A DNA stretch of 39,779 nt, taken from assembly GCA_020027875.1 (NCBI GenBank), contig JAHRHA010000052.1, positions 1 to 39,779 on the forward strand. Reading direction: 5' to 3'. The position numbers and the translations under genes were made by a program. This document shows, in pieces, positions 7,807 to 15,256 of this stretch. How positions within the stretch are numbered: position 1 is the stretch's first letter; each line of letters opens with the position of its first letter. This DNA comes from Micromonosporaceae bacterium. GTDB taxonomy: Bacteria; Actinomycetota; Actinomycetes; Mycobacteriales; Micromonosporaceae. The notes under the pieces were generated by a model. It did no database searches. It was given only the letters and a program-made list of their open reading frames with translations, and had not been told where the DNA came from.

Positions 7807-8952
7807 TCAGGCTATCGCCGGCCGTAGGCCCAGCGACCTGCCCGCGAGGGATTCCCGCCGAAGCGCGAGTCGGTCCGCGACCGCGTTGAGCGCCGCCGCC
7901 GCGGGCGCGGTGGGGTCGGTGAGCACGATGGGCCTCCCGGCGTCACCGGACTCACGTACGCGCGTGTCCAGTGGCACCTGACCAAGCAACGGCACCTCCG
8001 CGCCGACCATCCGGGACAACGTCGCCGCCACGGTGGCTCCGCCACCCGTACCAAAGATCTCCATGCGCTCGCCGTTCGGCAGCTCCAGCCAAGACATGTT
8101 CTCCACCACCCCGACCAGGCGCTGGTGGGTCTGCAACGCGATCGCGCCGGCTCGCTCCGCAACCTCGGCCGCCGCGGCCTGCGGTGTCGTTACGACGATG
8201 ATCTCGGCGGTGGGCAGCAGTTGGGCCAGGGAGATGGCCACGTCGCCGGTGCCCGGGGGGAGGTCGAGCAGGAGCACATCCAGATCTCCCCAGTAGACGT
8301 CGGCGAGAAACTGCTGGAGGGCGCGGTGAAGCATCGGGCCGCGCCACACCACGGCCGCGTTACCCGACGTGAACATTCCGATGGAGATCACCTTCACGCC
8401 GTACGCCTGCGGCGGCATGATCATGTCCTCCACCTGGGTGGGGCGATCCGCCGTGCCGAGCATCCGAGGGACTGAATGTCCATATATGTCCGCATCGACG
8501 ACTCCGACGGACAGCCCACGGGCTGCGAGTGCCGCGGCCAGGTTGACCGTGACCGACGACTTTCCCACACCGCCCTTGCCGCTCGCCACGGCGTAGACCC
8601 GGGTACGGGAGCCGGGCTGGGCGAACGGGATGACTGGCTCCGCGCCTGAGTCGCCGCGCAGGCTCTGCTGGAGATCCCGCCGCTGCTCCGAGGTCATGAC
8701 GCCGAAGTCGACCTTGACCTTGGTGACGCCGGCGACCGAGCCGACCGCGGCGGTGATATCGGAGGTCAGCTTGTCCTTGAGTGGGCAGCCGACCACCGTC
8801 AGCAGGATGCCGATGTCGGCCACACCGGCGGCGTCGACGGCGACCGACCGAACCATGCCCAACTCGGTGATCGGCCGGCGGATCTCCGGGTCGTCGACCG
8901 TGGCCAGAGCTGAGTGGATCGCGGACTCGAGCGTCGTTGCAGGTGCTGCCAT
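7807..8952 (-). CDS. mrp: Mrp/ApbC-type P-loop ATPase, Fe-S cluster carrier family
   Basis: A 381-residue protein with an N-terminal MIP18/DUF59 domain (about 1-85, with the conserved GCPLKD Cys) joined to a ParA/MinD-like ATPase with the deviant Walker A GKGGVGKSS and the DxxxPPGTGD motif (LLLDLPPGTGDVAI). Family members bind and transfer Fe-S clusters. The usual CxxC before the FG(T/S)GG motif is missing: the segment reads ENMSWLELPNGERMEIFGTGGG, as I recall also for mycobacterial Mrp. Two ATG starts are possible (8952 and 8961); the shorter is used because MAAPATTLES starts close to the domain. The gene order tatB-mrp-DUF1003-CBS matches M. tuberculosis Rv1224-Rv1232c in outline. Confidence 0.92.
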   Translation of the reverse strand: MAAPATTLESAIHSALATVDDPEIRRPITELGMVRSVAVDAAGVADIGILLTVVGCPLKDKLTSDITAAVGSVAGVTKVKVDFGVMTSEQRRDLQQSLRGDSGAEPVIPFAQPGSRTRVYAVASGKGGVGKSSVTVNLAAALAARGLSVGVVDADIYGHSVPRMLGTADRPTQVEDMIMPPQAYGVKVISIGMFTSGNAAVVWRGPMLHRALQQFLADVYWGDLDVLLLDLPPGTGDVAISLAQLLPTAEIIVVTTPQAAAAEVAERAGAIALQTHQRLVGVVENMSWLELPNGERMEIFGTGGGATVAATLSRMVGAEVPLLGQVPLDTRVRESGDAGRPIVLTDPTAPAAAALNAVADRLALRRESLAGRSLGLRPAIA

Positions 8953-9008
8953 GCCACCCATGCTAGTGGCGCCTCGGCCGTATGCCCGCAGCGCCGAGGC
9001 TGGGATGA

Positions 9009-9629
9009 TCAGATCGTTGGCGTGCGTCTATTGGCGAGATCGTCTGCCGGCTCGTCGAAGGCCGCGGCGTCAGCTCGTTCCGCCTGGCGTCTCGCCTGCC
9101 GGCGTTGCTCCTTGCGGTCGGCCTTGAGCCGGCGGTGGGCTGAATCGTCCAACTCTTCGGTAAGCCGGTTGAGTTCCGAGCGGAGGTAGTCCCGCGTGGC
9201 GACCTCACCGAGGGCGATGCGAAGAGACGCGAGTTCCCGGGCGAGAAACTCCGTGTCGGCCTTCTGCATGGCGGCACGGCGCCGGTCCTCCTCCATGGCG
9301 AGGCGGTCCCGGTCAGCCTGGCGGTTCTGCGCGAGCAGGATCAGCGGCGCGGCGTAGGAGGCCTGTAGGGACAAGACCAAGGTCAAGAACGTGAAGGTGT
9401 ACGGGTCGAACCGCCATCCGCGCGGTGCGAGCGTGTTCCACCCGATCCAGATCAGGATGACCACTGTCATGTAGACCAGGAACCTCGCCGTACCCATGAA
9501 CCGGGCGATCGCCTCGGACCAGCGGCCGAATGCCTCGGGGTCGGGGCGGGGCACGCGCAGCCGGCGAGGGTCGCGGGGCAGGTCGAGCCGGGCCGCCTCA
9601 GCTCGGCTCTCGCGCCGCGACTCAGTCAC
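9009..9629 (-). CDS. DUF1003 membrane protein
   Basis: A 206-residue protein with two membrane helices (VYMTVVILIWIGWNTLAP and YTFTFLTLVLSLQASYAAPLILLAQNRQ), followed by the conserved R-D-R-x-x-x-E-D segment and a long charged, probably coiled-coil C-terminus (residues 110-200). This is the DUF1003 pattern (Rv1231c-like); function unknown. The GTG at 9629 overlaps the 3' end of the upstream MgtE-N/CBS gene by 8 bp, so the two are translationally coupled and probably act together. Confidence 0.9.
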   Translation of the reverse strand: MTESRRESRAEAARLDLPRDPRRLRVPRPDPEAFGRWSEAIARFMGTARFLVYMTVVILIWIGWNTLAPRGWRFDPYTFTFLTLVLSLQASYAAPLILLAQNRQADRDRLAMEEDRRRAAMQKADTEFLARELASLRIALGEVATRDYLRSELNRLTEELDDSAHRRLKADRKEQRRQARRQAERADAAAFDEPADDLANRRTPTI

Positions 9630-10950
9630 GGCCGGGCACCTTGCCGGATGTTGGCAGCTTGCCGGACGTGCCAGTGGCGGAGCCGGCGGCGGCCGCCATC
9701 GTCATGATCGGCTCGGCGTTTTCGCGGTCCCGCCAGTCGCGCGGTAGGAGGTGGTCGAGTAGGTCGTCGACGGTCACCGCGCCGACGAGCCGGTCCATCT
9801 CGTCGACTACGGCGATGGCGACGAGGTTGTAGGTCGCCATTCTTTGGGTGATTTCGGCCAGGGGGGTCGAGGGCTCGAGCGGGTCGATGCCCTTGTCCAC
9901 GATGCCGCCGAGCATCGCCGACGGCGGCTCACGCAGCAGCCGTTGGAAATGAACGACGCCAAGAAATCGGCCGGTCGGCGTCGCCATCGGCGCCCGAGCC
10001 ACAAACACCTGCGCGGCAACAGCCGGGTGCAGCTGCGGTTCCCGTACCCGAGCCAACGCCTCCGCGACGGTCGAGTCCGGCGTCAGGATGACCGGCTCGG
10101 AGGTCATCAGACTGCCAGCCGTGCCCGGCAGGTAAGCCAGCAACGCCCGTACCGGCAATGCCTCGTCCGGCTCCATCAGGTCGAGGAGTTCCTCCTGGTC
10201 GGGCTTGGGTAGCTCGGCGAGCAGGTCGGCGGCGTCGTCCGGATCCATCTCCTCGAGCACGTCGGCCGCGCGATCCCGGTCCAGCGCGGCGAGAATCTCG
10301 ACCTGGTCGTGCTCGGGCAGCTCGCTCAGCACGTCGGCGAGGCGTTCGTCGTCGAGCGCCGCGGCCACCTCGTTTCTGCGGTTGTCGGGCAGGTCCTGCA
10401 GCGCGTTGGCGAGGTCGGCGGGGCGCAGGTCTTCGAGCACGGCGAGCAGGGACGCCGTGCCCTGCGCGTCGGGGGCGCCGACCAGGCCGCTCACCTCGGA
10501 CCAGTTGAGCTGGTGCAGGTGGCCACGGCGGGTCAGCCGTCCGGTCTGTTCGCGCACAGCGACCCGACTGAGTGACCAGTCGCCGGTCCGGTCGCTCTCC
10601 ATCGCGACGTCGACGACCGTCGCCGGCGTGCCGGAGTCCACGATGGTGACCTGCCGGTCGAGCAGATCCTCGAGCACGAGCAGCTCGTTCGCGCGCTTTT
10701 CGAACCTACGCAGGCTGATCGTTCCCGTGCCCAGCACGACCGCATCGGCGTCGATGGCCACAACCCTTCCGATCGGCAGGAAGATGCGCCGGCGCATGGG
10801 CATCTCGACGACCAGGCCCACGACGCGCGGTGGTCTGGTGTCGCGCATGCGGGCGACGGCGTCGCGAACCCGGCCGACCTGGTCCCCGTTGGGGTCAAAA
10901 ATGGTCAGCCCAGCGATCCGCGCGACGTAGACCCTGGTGGACGTCACCAT
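9622..10950 (-). CDS. Soluble MgtE-N/CBS domain protein with PRC-barrel-like N-terminus (Rv1232c-like)
   Basis: A 442-residue cytosolic protein. Two PRC-barrel-like segments (about 1-75 and 90-150) precede an MgtE N-terminal superhelical domain (LAALDRDRAADVLEEMDPDDAADLLAELP and flanks, about 170-285) and a CBS pair (about 290-410, ending VGAVTVDDLLDHLLP). MgtE magnesium channels carry the same N-domain and CBS pair as a Mg2+ sensor, but the membrane domain is absent here, so this is a stand-alone sensor or regulator and not a transporter. The ATG at 10950 begins MVTSTRVYVARIAGL; longer readings run antisense through phzF. It is coupled to the DUF1003 gene by an 8-bp overlap. Confidence 0.9.
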   Translation of the reverse strand: MVTSTRVYVARIAGLTIFDPNGDQVGRVRDAVARMRDTRPPRVVGLVVEMPMRRRIFLPIGRVVAIDADAVVLGTGTISLRRFEKRANELLVLEDLLDRQVTIVDSGTPATVVDVAMESDRTGDWSLSRVAVREQTGRLTRRGHLHQLNWSEVSGLVGAPDAQGTASLLAVLEDLRPADLANALQDLPDNRRNEVAAALDDERLADVLSELPEHDQVEILAALDRDRAADVLEEMDPDDAADLLAELPKPDQEELLDLMEPDEALPVRALLAYLPGTAGSLMTSEPVILTPDSTVAEALARVREPQLHPAVAAQVFVARAPMATPTGRFLGVVHFQRLLREPPSAMLGGIVDKGIDPLEPSTPLAEITQRMATYNLVAIAVVDEMDRLVGAVTVDDLLDHLLPRDWRDRENAEPIMTMAAAAGSATGTSGKLPTSGKVPGRD

Positions 10951-11005
10951 CCCAGCGTAGTTGCCTCCACCACGCCGCCTCCCGGTCCCGCTACGGTTGA
11001 GTGCC

Positions 11006-11869
11006 ATGAGCACTCTGTCGTACGAGATCGTCGACGTGTTCACGGATCGGCCCTTCGCGGGCAATCCGCTCGCCGTCGTCTTCGGGGCGGACGGCCTCGC
11101 CCGAGACCAGATGCAGGCGCTGGCGCGGGAATTCCACCTCTCGGAGACCGTCTTTGTGCTACCGCCCACCGTGGAGGGTGCGACATACCGGGCGCGCATC
11201 TTCACGCCCGAGGAGGAGCTGCCCTTCGCCGGGCACCCCAGCGTCGGCGTCGCGGTGACCCAGATGCGCCGTGGCCTGTTCCGGCCCGGCGTGGTGCTGC
11301 AGGAGTGTGGCGCGGGCGTCCTCCCGATCGATGTTGATGGCGATGGCCGGGCAACGGTCACCGGCGGCGTGCCGTCCATCGGACCCGAACTCGACCCTGC
11401 CCCGCTGCTGACGGCCGTCGGACTGGTGGAGTCCGACTACGCCGGGCCGGCACCACGCATGGCCGGCTGCGGGCTTGACTTTCCGTTCCTGTCGGTGCGG
11501 CCGCAAGCGGTGGCACGGGCTCATCTGGGCGCTCCCGTGCCGGGAGTCGGGGACGTGTGCGTCTTCGCCTTTGACCCATCCGAACGCAGGTCACACGCTC
11601 GAGTGTTCGTGCCCGGCAAGGGCGTGCCAGAGGATCCGGCGACCGGTTCGGCCGCGCTCGGATTCGGCGTGTGGCTGGTCGCCTCCGGGCTGCTGCCAGG
11701 CGATGGCGAATCGTCCTATGTGGTACGCCAGGGAGCTGAGCTCCATCGGCCATCCACACTGGAGTGTGAGGTGTCCGCAGTGGATGGTCACGCGGTCCGG
11801 GTGACGGTAACCGGCTCGGTCGTACACATCGCCCTGGGCGAGATCACCGTCCCCCCGTTCGTCGGCTGA
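11006..11869 (+). CDS. PhzF family isomerase/epimerase
   Basis: A 287-residue protein of the PhzF/diaminopimelate-epimerase fold, with two similar halves. The first opens YEIVDVFTDRPFAGNPLAVV and carries Glu47 in HLSETVF, equivalent to the catalytic Glu45 of PhzF; the family motifs LPFAGHPSVG and EDPATGSAA are present. PhzF isomerises a dihydroxyanthranilate in phenazine synthesis, but most family members are not tied to phenazines, and no phz genes are here, so the substrate is unknown. The ATG at 11006 is the one directly before the domain. The gene ends at the inverted repeat element 11883-11956. Confidence 0.92.
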   Translation: MSTLSYEIVDVFTDRPFAGNPLAVVFGADGLARDQMQALAREFHLSETVFVLPPTVEGATYRARIFTPEEELPFAGHPSVGVAVTQMRRGLFRPGVVLQECGAGVLPIDVDGDGRATVTGGVPSIGPELDPAPLLTAVGLVESDYAGPAPRMAGCGLDFPFLSVRPQAVARAHLGAPVPGVGDVCVFAFDPSERRSHARVFVPGKGVPEDPATGSAALGFGVWLVASGLLPGDGESSYVVRQGAELHRPSTLECEVSAVDGHAVRVTVTGSVVHIALGEITVPPFVG

Positions 11870-11882
11870 ACCCTTTTCTTCC

Positions 11883-11956
11883 GGCGTCGATCATGACCTG
11901 GAGGTCATGATCGACGCCATTTGACGACGGTCAGGTCATGATCGTGGCGATCTTGG
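11883..11956 (-). repeat. Palindromic gene-end element, copy 2 (inverted)
   Basis: The reverse complement of this stretch matches copy 1 along its whole length with few differences. It contains a perfect 17-bp inverted repeat (GGCGTCGATCATGACCT at 11883-11899 and its complement at 11902-11918, loop GG), the longest of the three copies. It lies between two convergent genes. Its CCAAGATC end touches the stop codon of the - strand gene at 11957, so it has the same orientation relative to that gene as copies 1 and 3 have to theirs. Confidence 0.85.
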
Positions 11957-12436
11957 TCAGGGACGCTTCTTGACGCGGTGCAGGCGGAAGGGCTTGCGGG
12001 TGGCCTGGACTGCAGGCGAGGGCGGTGGTGGCGCCGCCAGCGACCCGTCCGGAAGCTGCGCCAACTCGTCGTCGGTAGGGACGAGCCGGCTAACCACGCA
12101 CTCGCGCCCCCAGCGGTCGGCCAGCTGCTCGGCACCCGTGCTATTGAGACGTTTCCCGGCCAACTGCGGCACCACGGCCTCCCACGCCTCCATATCCGGC
12201 CGCAGCCGCTCCACCTGCGCCCACCAGGTCACGATCCGTCCGCCGTGGTCACCACGTGCCGTCACCGCCGCCGATGACGCCTGAGCCAGACCGGGCGCCG
12301 GCTGCTCACCGGGCCCGCTCACCACGTAGAGCGCTTCATCAACCCACAGGCACCAGACCGCGTACAGAGGCTGGTCCGCAAGGGCGATCCAGGCGATCGC
12401 CGCCTTCTTCATCGCCTCGGAGACGAGCGGATGCAT
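11957..12436 (-). CDS. Conserved hypothetical protein, possible flavin-binding split-barrel
   Basis: A 159-residue protein starting at ATG 12436. The central part (PLYAVWCLWVDEALYVVSGPGEQPAPGL ... VTWWAQVERLRPDMEAWEAVVPQLAGKRLN) has the order of strands and the R/W-rich helix seen in pyridoxamine-phosphate-oxidase-like small proteins, but the match is by eye and could be wrong. The C-terminal 40 residues are Pro- and Lys/Arg-rich (APPPPSPAVQATRKPFRLHRVKKRP). It is probably co-transcribed with the AMMECR1 gene 30 bp upstream. Its stop codon abuts repeat element copy 2. Confidence 0.7.
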   Translation of the reverse strand: MHPLVSEAMKKAAIAWIALADQPLYAVWCLWVDEALYVVSGPGEQPAPGLAQASSAAVTARGDHGGRIVTWWAQVERLRPDMEAWEAVVPQLAGKRLNSTGAEQLADRWGRECVVSRLVPTDDELAQLPDGSLAAPPPPSPAVQATRKPFRLHRVKKRP

Positions 12437-12466
12437 GGGCGCATTCTTCTCCGAACCAGGGGCTTT

Positions 12467-13057
12467 TCATAGCGGGTCGTGCGGACCGCCGTCGTGAAAT
12501 TCTATGGCGGTGTACCGCAGCACGCTGGCCCCGGCGGGAAGGCGGTCGCCTTCCCATCCGCCCTTGGCCAGCAGCGCCGCGAGGAAGTCCGTCGGGTCGG
12601 GCAGCTTCTCCCACACCGACGGGAGGAAGGTGGCCTGCTTCGAGCCGACGGCGAGGACGAGTCCATCGACGTGCGGCCGGAGCAGCCTGCGCAGCTCGGG
12701 GAGGCCCCGCGGCGAGACCAACTCCGAGCGGCTCAACACCGACACGATCACTTCGAGGCCCGGCCACTCATCGGGGCCGACCGGATCCATGCGCGGGTCG
12801 GCCAACGCCCGGCCGGCGTTTCGGGCGACGTCCCGGTAGAGCGGCCTGGTCGGCTCCAGTGAACCTATGCATCCGCGCAGGGCACCGGCGTACTCAAGTG
12901 TGACGAACGAGCAGCCGAGGCCCCTGAGCACAGCCTGTCGGGGTGGCCGGCCGTCGATCGACGTGCCGGACAAGCGCGAGCGCACGGTCTGGGCCGCGAG
13001 TGCAACCAGGGCCTCGCCGTCGGCGGCGCTCAGCGGGTGCGTCGTAGGCCCGCTCAT
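12467..13057 (-). CDS. AMMECR1 domain protein (AmmeMemoRadiSam protein A-like)
   Basis: A 196-residue protein covering one AMMECR1 domain, with the family hallmark LRGCIGSLEP in the N-terminal half, then RDVARNAGRALADPR, LEVIVSVLSRSELV and the late VWEKLPDPTDFLAALLAKGGW. Family members are found with Memo-like and radical SAM proteins and are suspected of a radical modification, but the activity is not established. No Memo gene is in this window, and the radical SAM gene 9 kb away is of another type. The ATG at 13057 faces the divergent EamA gene across 213 bp. Confidence 0.9.
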   Translation of the reverse strand: MSGPTTHPLSAADGEALVALAAQTVRSRLSGTSIDGRPPRQAVLRGLGCSFVTLEYAGALRGCIGSLEPTRPLYRDVARNAGRALADPRMDPVGPDEWPGLEVIVSVLSRSELVSPRGLPELRRLLRPHVDGLVLAVGSKQATFLPSVWEKLPDPTDFLAALLAKGGWEGDRLPAGASVLRYTAIEFHDGGPHDPL

Positions 13058-13273
13058 GCCGCCCAGTATGGCCCGCTCGCGCCGGGGCTTCTTGATCCAC
13101 CCGACGTCCGGGAACCCGACTTCCGGTCATTTGTCCACTCGGGTCGGGTTCGCCGTAGCGACTCCAAGGTGGACGGAGAGGACCGCGGTTCGGCGGTGGT
13201 GTTGCGACGGGGGACCTCGGATCGCGCGACCCATACGACTTCCGACGAGCGCTACCTGCGAGGATCGCTGGTG

Positions 13274-14233
13274 ATGCGCGCCAGACAGCACACCGACGTG
13301 GCGACGATCGCCGCGCTGGTCGTAGCCGTGCTCGCCGTTTCGGCCTCCGGTCCGATGATCGCTTACGCCGTTGCCCCCGCTATCGCCATCGCCTTCTGGC
13401 GCAACGCGATGGCCGTTGGAGCGCTGGCTCCGGTCGCCCTGGCGCGGCGGCGCGACGAACTCGCCTCGCTGGCCCGGGGACCGGCCCGGCGGGAGGGCGT
13501 GTTCTGCGTGCTCGCGGGCCTGGCACTGGCGATTCATTTTCTGACGTGGGTGCCCAGCGCCAAGTTGACGACGGTCGCCGCTGCCACTGCGTTGGGTGCT
13601 ACTCAGCCCGTTTGGCAGGGTCTCATCGCGGTCGGCCAGGGGCGACGGCTACCACGGCTAACCTGGTTGGGAATCGCGGTGGCCGTTCTTGGCGCGGCCG
13701 CCGCCACCGGGGCCGACGTCGGCGTCTCCACGACGGCCGTGATCGGCGACCTGCTCGCGGTCGCCGGTGGCATGGCGGCGGCGGTCTACACGGCCCTGGG
13801 TGAGCGCGCGCGTATCACCACGAGCACCACCTCGTACACGGCCGTCTGTTACACCGTGTGCGCCGCAGTGCTGCTTGTCGTATGCCTCGTGGCACGGGTA
13901 CCACTGACCGGCTATCCCGCGACGGCCTGGCTTGCGCTTGTCGGGCTCACGGTCGGCCCGCAGCTACTGGGCCACTCGTTGTTCAACTTCTCGCTTCGGC
14001 GCGTCTCGGCTACCACGATCTCGGTGCTCATCCTGCTGGAGGTGCCCGGAGCGGCGCTAATCGCCTGGGCCTGGCTCGGTCAGATGCCGCGACGGGGCGC
14101 GTGGCCAGGGCTCGCGCTGCTCCTCGCCGGCGTTGCCATCGTCGTCCTCGCCGGCCGTCGTGCCCGTGACGCCGCGTCAACGCCGGTCGAGGAACCTGAG
14201 GCCGGCGTCATTGACCCCTCCGCCTCGCATTGA
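13274..14233 (+). CDS. EamA/DMT-type membrane transporter
   Basis: A 319-residue integral membrane protein with about ten hydrophobic helices arranged as two EamA halves; the second half ends in SATTISVLILLEVPGAALIAWAWLGQMP, the usual E-P/E-V-P helix. Such proteins export amino acids, metabolites or drugs; the substrate cannot be told. GAGGA at 13260-13264 is the SD, fitting either a GTG at 13271 or the ATG at 13274 (one residue apart). A longer upstream reading would begin inside the promoter region and lacks an SD. Its stop codon lies in the left arm of the hairpin at 14232-14287. Confidence 0.9.
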   Translation: MRARQHTDVATIAALVVAVLAVSASGPMIAYAVAPAIAIAFWRNAMAVGALAPVALARRRDELASLARGPARREGVFCVLAGLALAIHFLTWVPSAKLTTVAAATALGATQPVWQGLIAVGQGRRLPRLTWLGIAVAVLGAAAATGADVGVSTTAVIGDLLAVAGGMAAAVYTALGERARITTSTTSYTAVCYTVCAAVLLVVCLVARVPLTGYPATAWLALVGLTVGPQLLGHSLFNFSLRRVSATTISVLILLEVPGAALIAWAWLGQMPRRGAWPGLALLLAGVAIVVLAGRRARDAASTPVEEPEAGVIDPSASH

Positions 14234-14287
14234 TCTAGGGCGTAGTCGCATGATTAGTGATCGACTCACGCGACTACGCCCTAGATC
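14232..14287. terminator. 18-bp perfect inverted repeat holding both stop codons
   Basis: Arms at 14232-14249 (GATCTAGGGCGTAGTCGC) and 14270-14287 are perfect complements with a 20-base loop. The TGA of the + strand transporter gene (14231-14233) overlaps the left arm and the TAG of the - strand reductase gene (14281-14283) lies inside the right arm. This is a likely bidirectional terminator without a U-tract. Confidence 0.75.
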
Positions 14288-15186
14288 GACGAGGTCGGGC
14301 GAGCCAGGCCGACAGCGGCCAGGCTGGCGTCCCACAGGCGGGCGGCCAGGGTGGAGTCGGTGGCCTTGGCCGCCGGGCGGCGCTCTCGCAGGTCCATGTA
14401 GTACCGACCCGGCGCGATCTTTGAGGCGTCCTCGGTCGCGAGCCACACCAGCGTCTCCGCGCCCTTCTCCGGCGTGCGCAGCAGCGGAGCTAGACGATAG
14501 AAGCCGGAGATCAGCCGGCTCTCATTCCCGAAGCGGGTCCGCACCACGCCGGGGTGGTAGGAGGTGGATTGGATCTCCGGCCAGCGCCGAGCTGCCTCGG
14601 CGGCGAACAGGATGTTCGCCTGCTTGGCCGAGCCATAGACGGTAAGCGAGCGATAGCTGCGCCGGGTGCTAGAGAGGTCGTCCGGATCCAGCGCACCGCC
14701 CGTGTGAGCGCCGGAGGACGTGTTGATGATCCGCCCGCCGCGCAGCGACTGCCGCAACTCATGGCTGAGCAGGAACGGTGCCAGGTGGTTGACCTGGATG
14801 GTCTGCTCGAAACCGTCCACGGTGGATCGGCGGGCCGCGAAGGCCCCGCCGGCATTATTGGCCAGGACGTCGATGCGGGGATACGCCACCCGCAGCATGG
14901 CGGCCAGGGAACGCACATCGTCGAGTACGCCAAAATCACAGCGGTACGCCTCGGCGGCCGCGTGCCCCGCCCCACGCCCCGCCGCGTGCCCCGCGCCGCG
15001 CCCCGCGCCGCGTACCCGGTCGATTGCCACCGCGAGACGAGCTTCGTCCCGCCCGACCACGGCAACGGCCCAGCCGCGTCTAGCCAGCTCCTCGGCCGCG
15101 GCGAGGCCGATCCCAGAACTGGCGCCGGTCACGACTGCCACTCGAGTCTCAGTGAGATCTTCCACAGCTGCGTTCTCGGCGGTCAT
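14281..15186 (-). CDS. Short-chain dehydrogenase/reductase (retinol dehydrogenase-like)
   Basis: A 301-residue NAD(P)-dependent oxidoreductase. The cofactor motif TGASSGIG, NNAG, the catalytic Ser in INTSSGAH and YGSAK (Tyr/Lys) follow in order, and the C-terminal part (YHPGVVRTRFG) matches the larger SDRs related to retinol dehydrogenases and protochlorophyllide reductases; the substrate is unknown. Between the second and third strands (about residues 60-76) it has a Gly/Ala/His/Arg insertion made of repeats of GRGAGHAA. The start is ATG 15186. It faces away from the malyl-CoA lyase gene 70 bp away. Confidence 0.9.
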   Translation of the reverse strand: MTAENAAVEDLTETRVAVVTGASSGIGLAAAEELARRGWAVAVVGRDEARLAVAIDRVRGAGRGAGHAAGRGAGHAAAEAYRCDFGVLDDVRSLAAMLRVAYPRIDVLANNAGGAFAARRSTVDGFEQTIQVNHLAPFLLSHELRQSLRGGRIINTSSGAHTGGALDPDDLSSTRRSYRSLTVYGSAKQANILFAAEAARRWPEIQSTSYHPGVVRTRFGNESRLISGFYRLAPLLRTPEKGAETLVWLATEDASKIAPGRYYMDLRERRPAAKATDSTLAARLWDASLAAVGLARPTSSI

Positions 15187-15256
15187 GGCGCGAGGTTACC
15201 GTGACGTCAACTAGGCGTCTGTTGACCCTGGACCCGCCGTACGAAGGAGCCTCGCC

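Noticed and set aside
9622..10950. Magnesium transporter MgtE
   Set aside because: The MgtE N-domain and CBS pair are present, but there is no membrane domain.
11006..11869. Phenazine biosynthesis gene
   Set aside because: Only the PhzF fold is present; no other phz genes adjoin, and the family is widespread outside phenazine producers.
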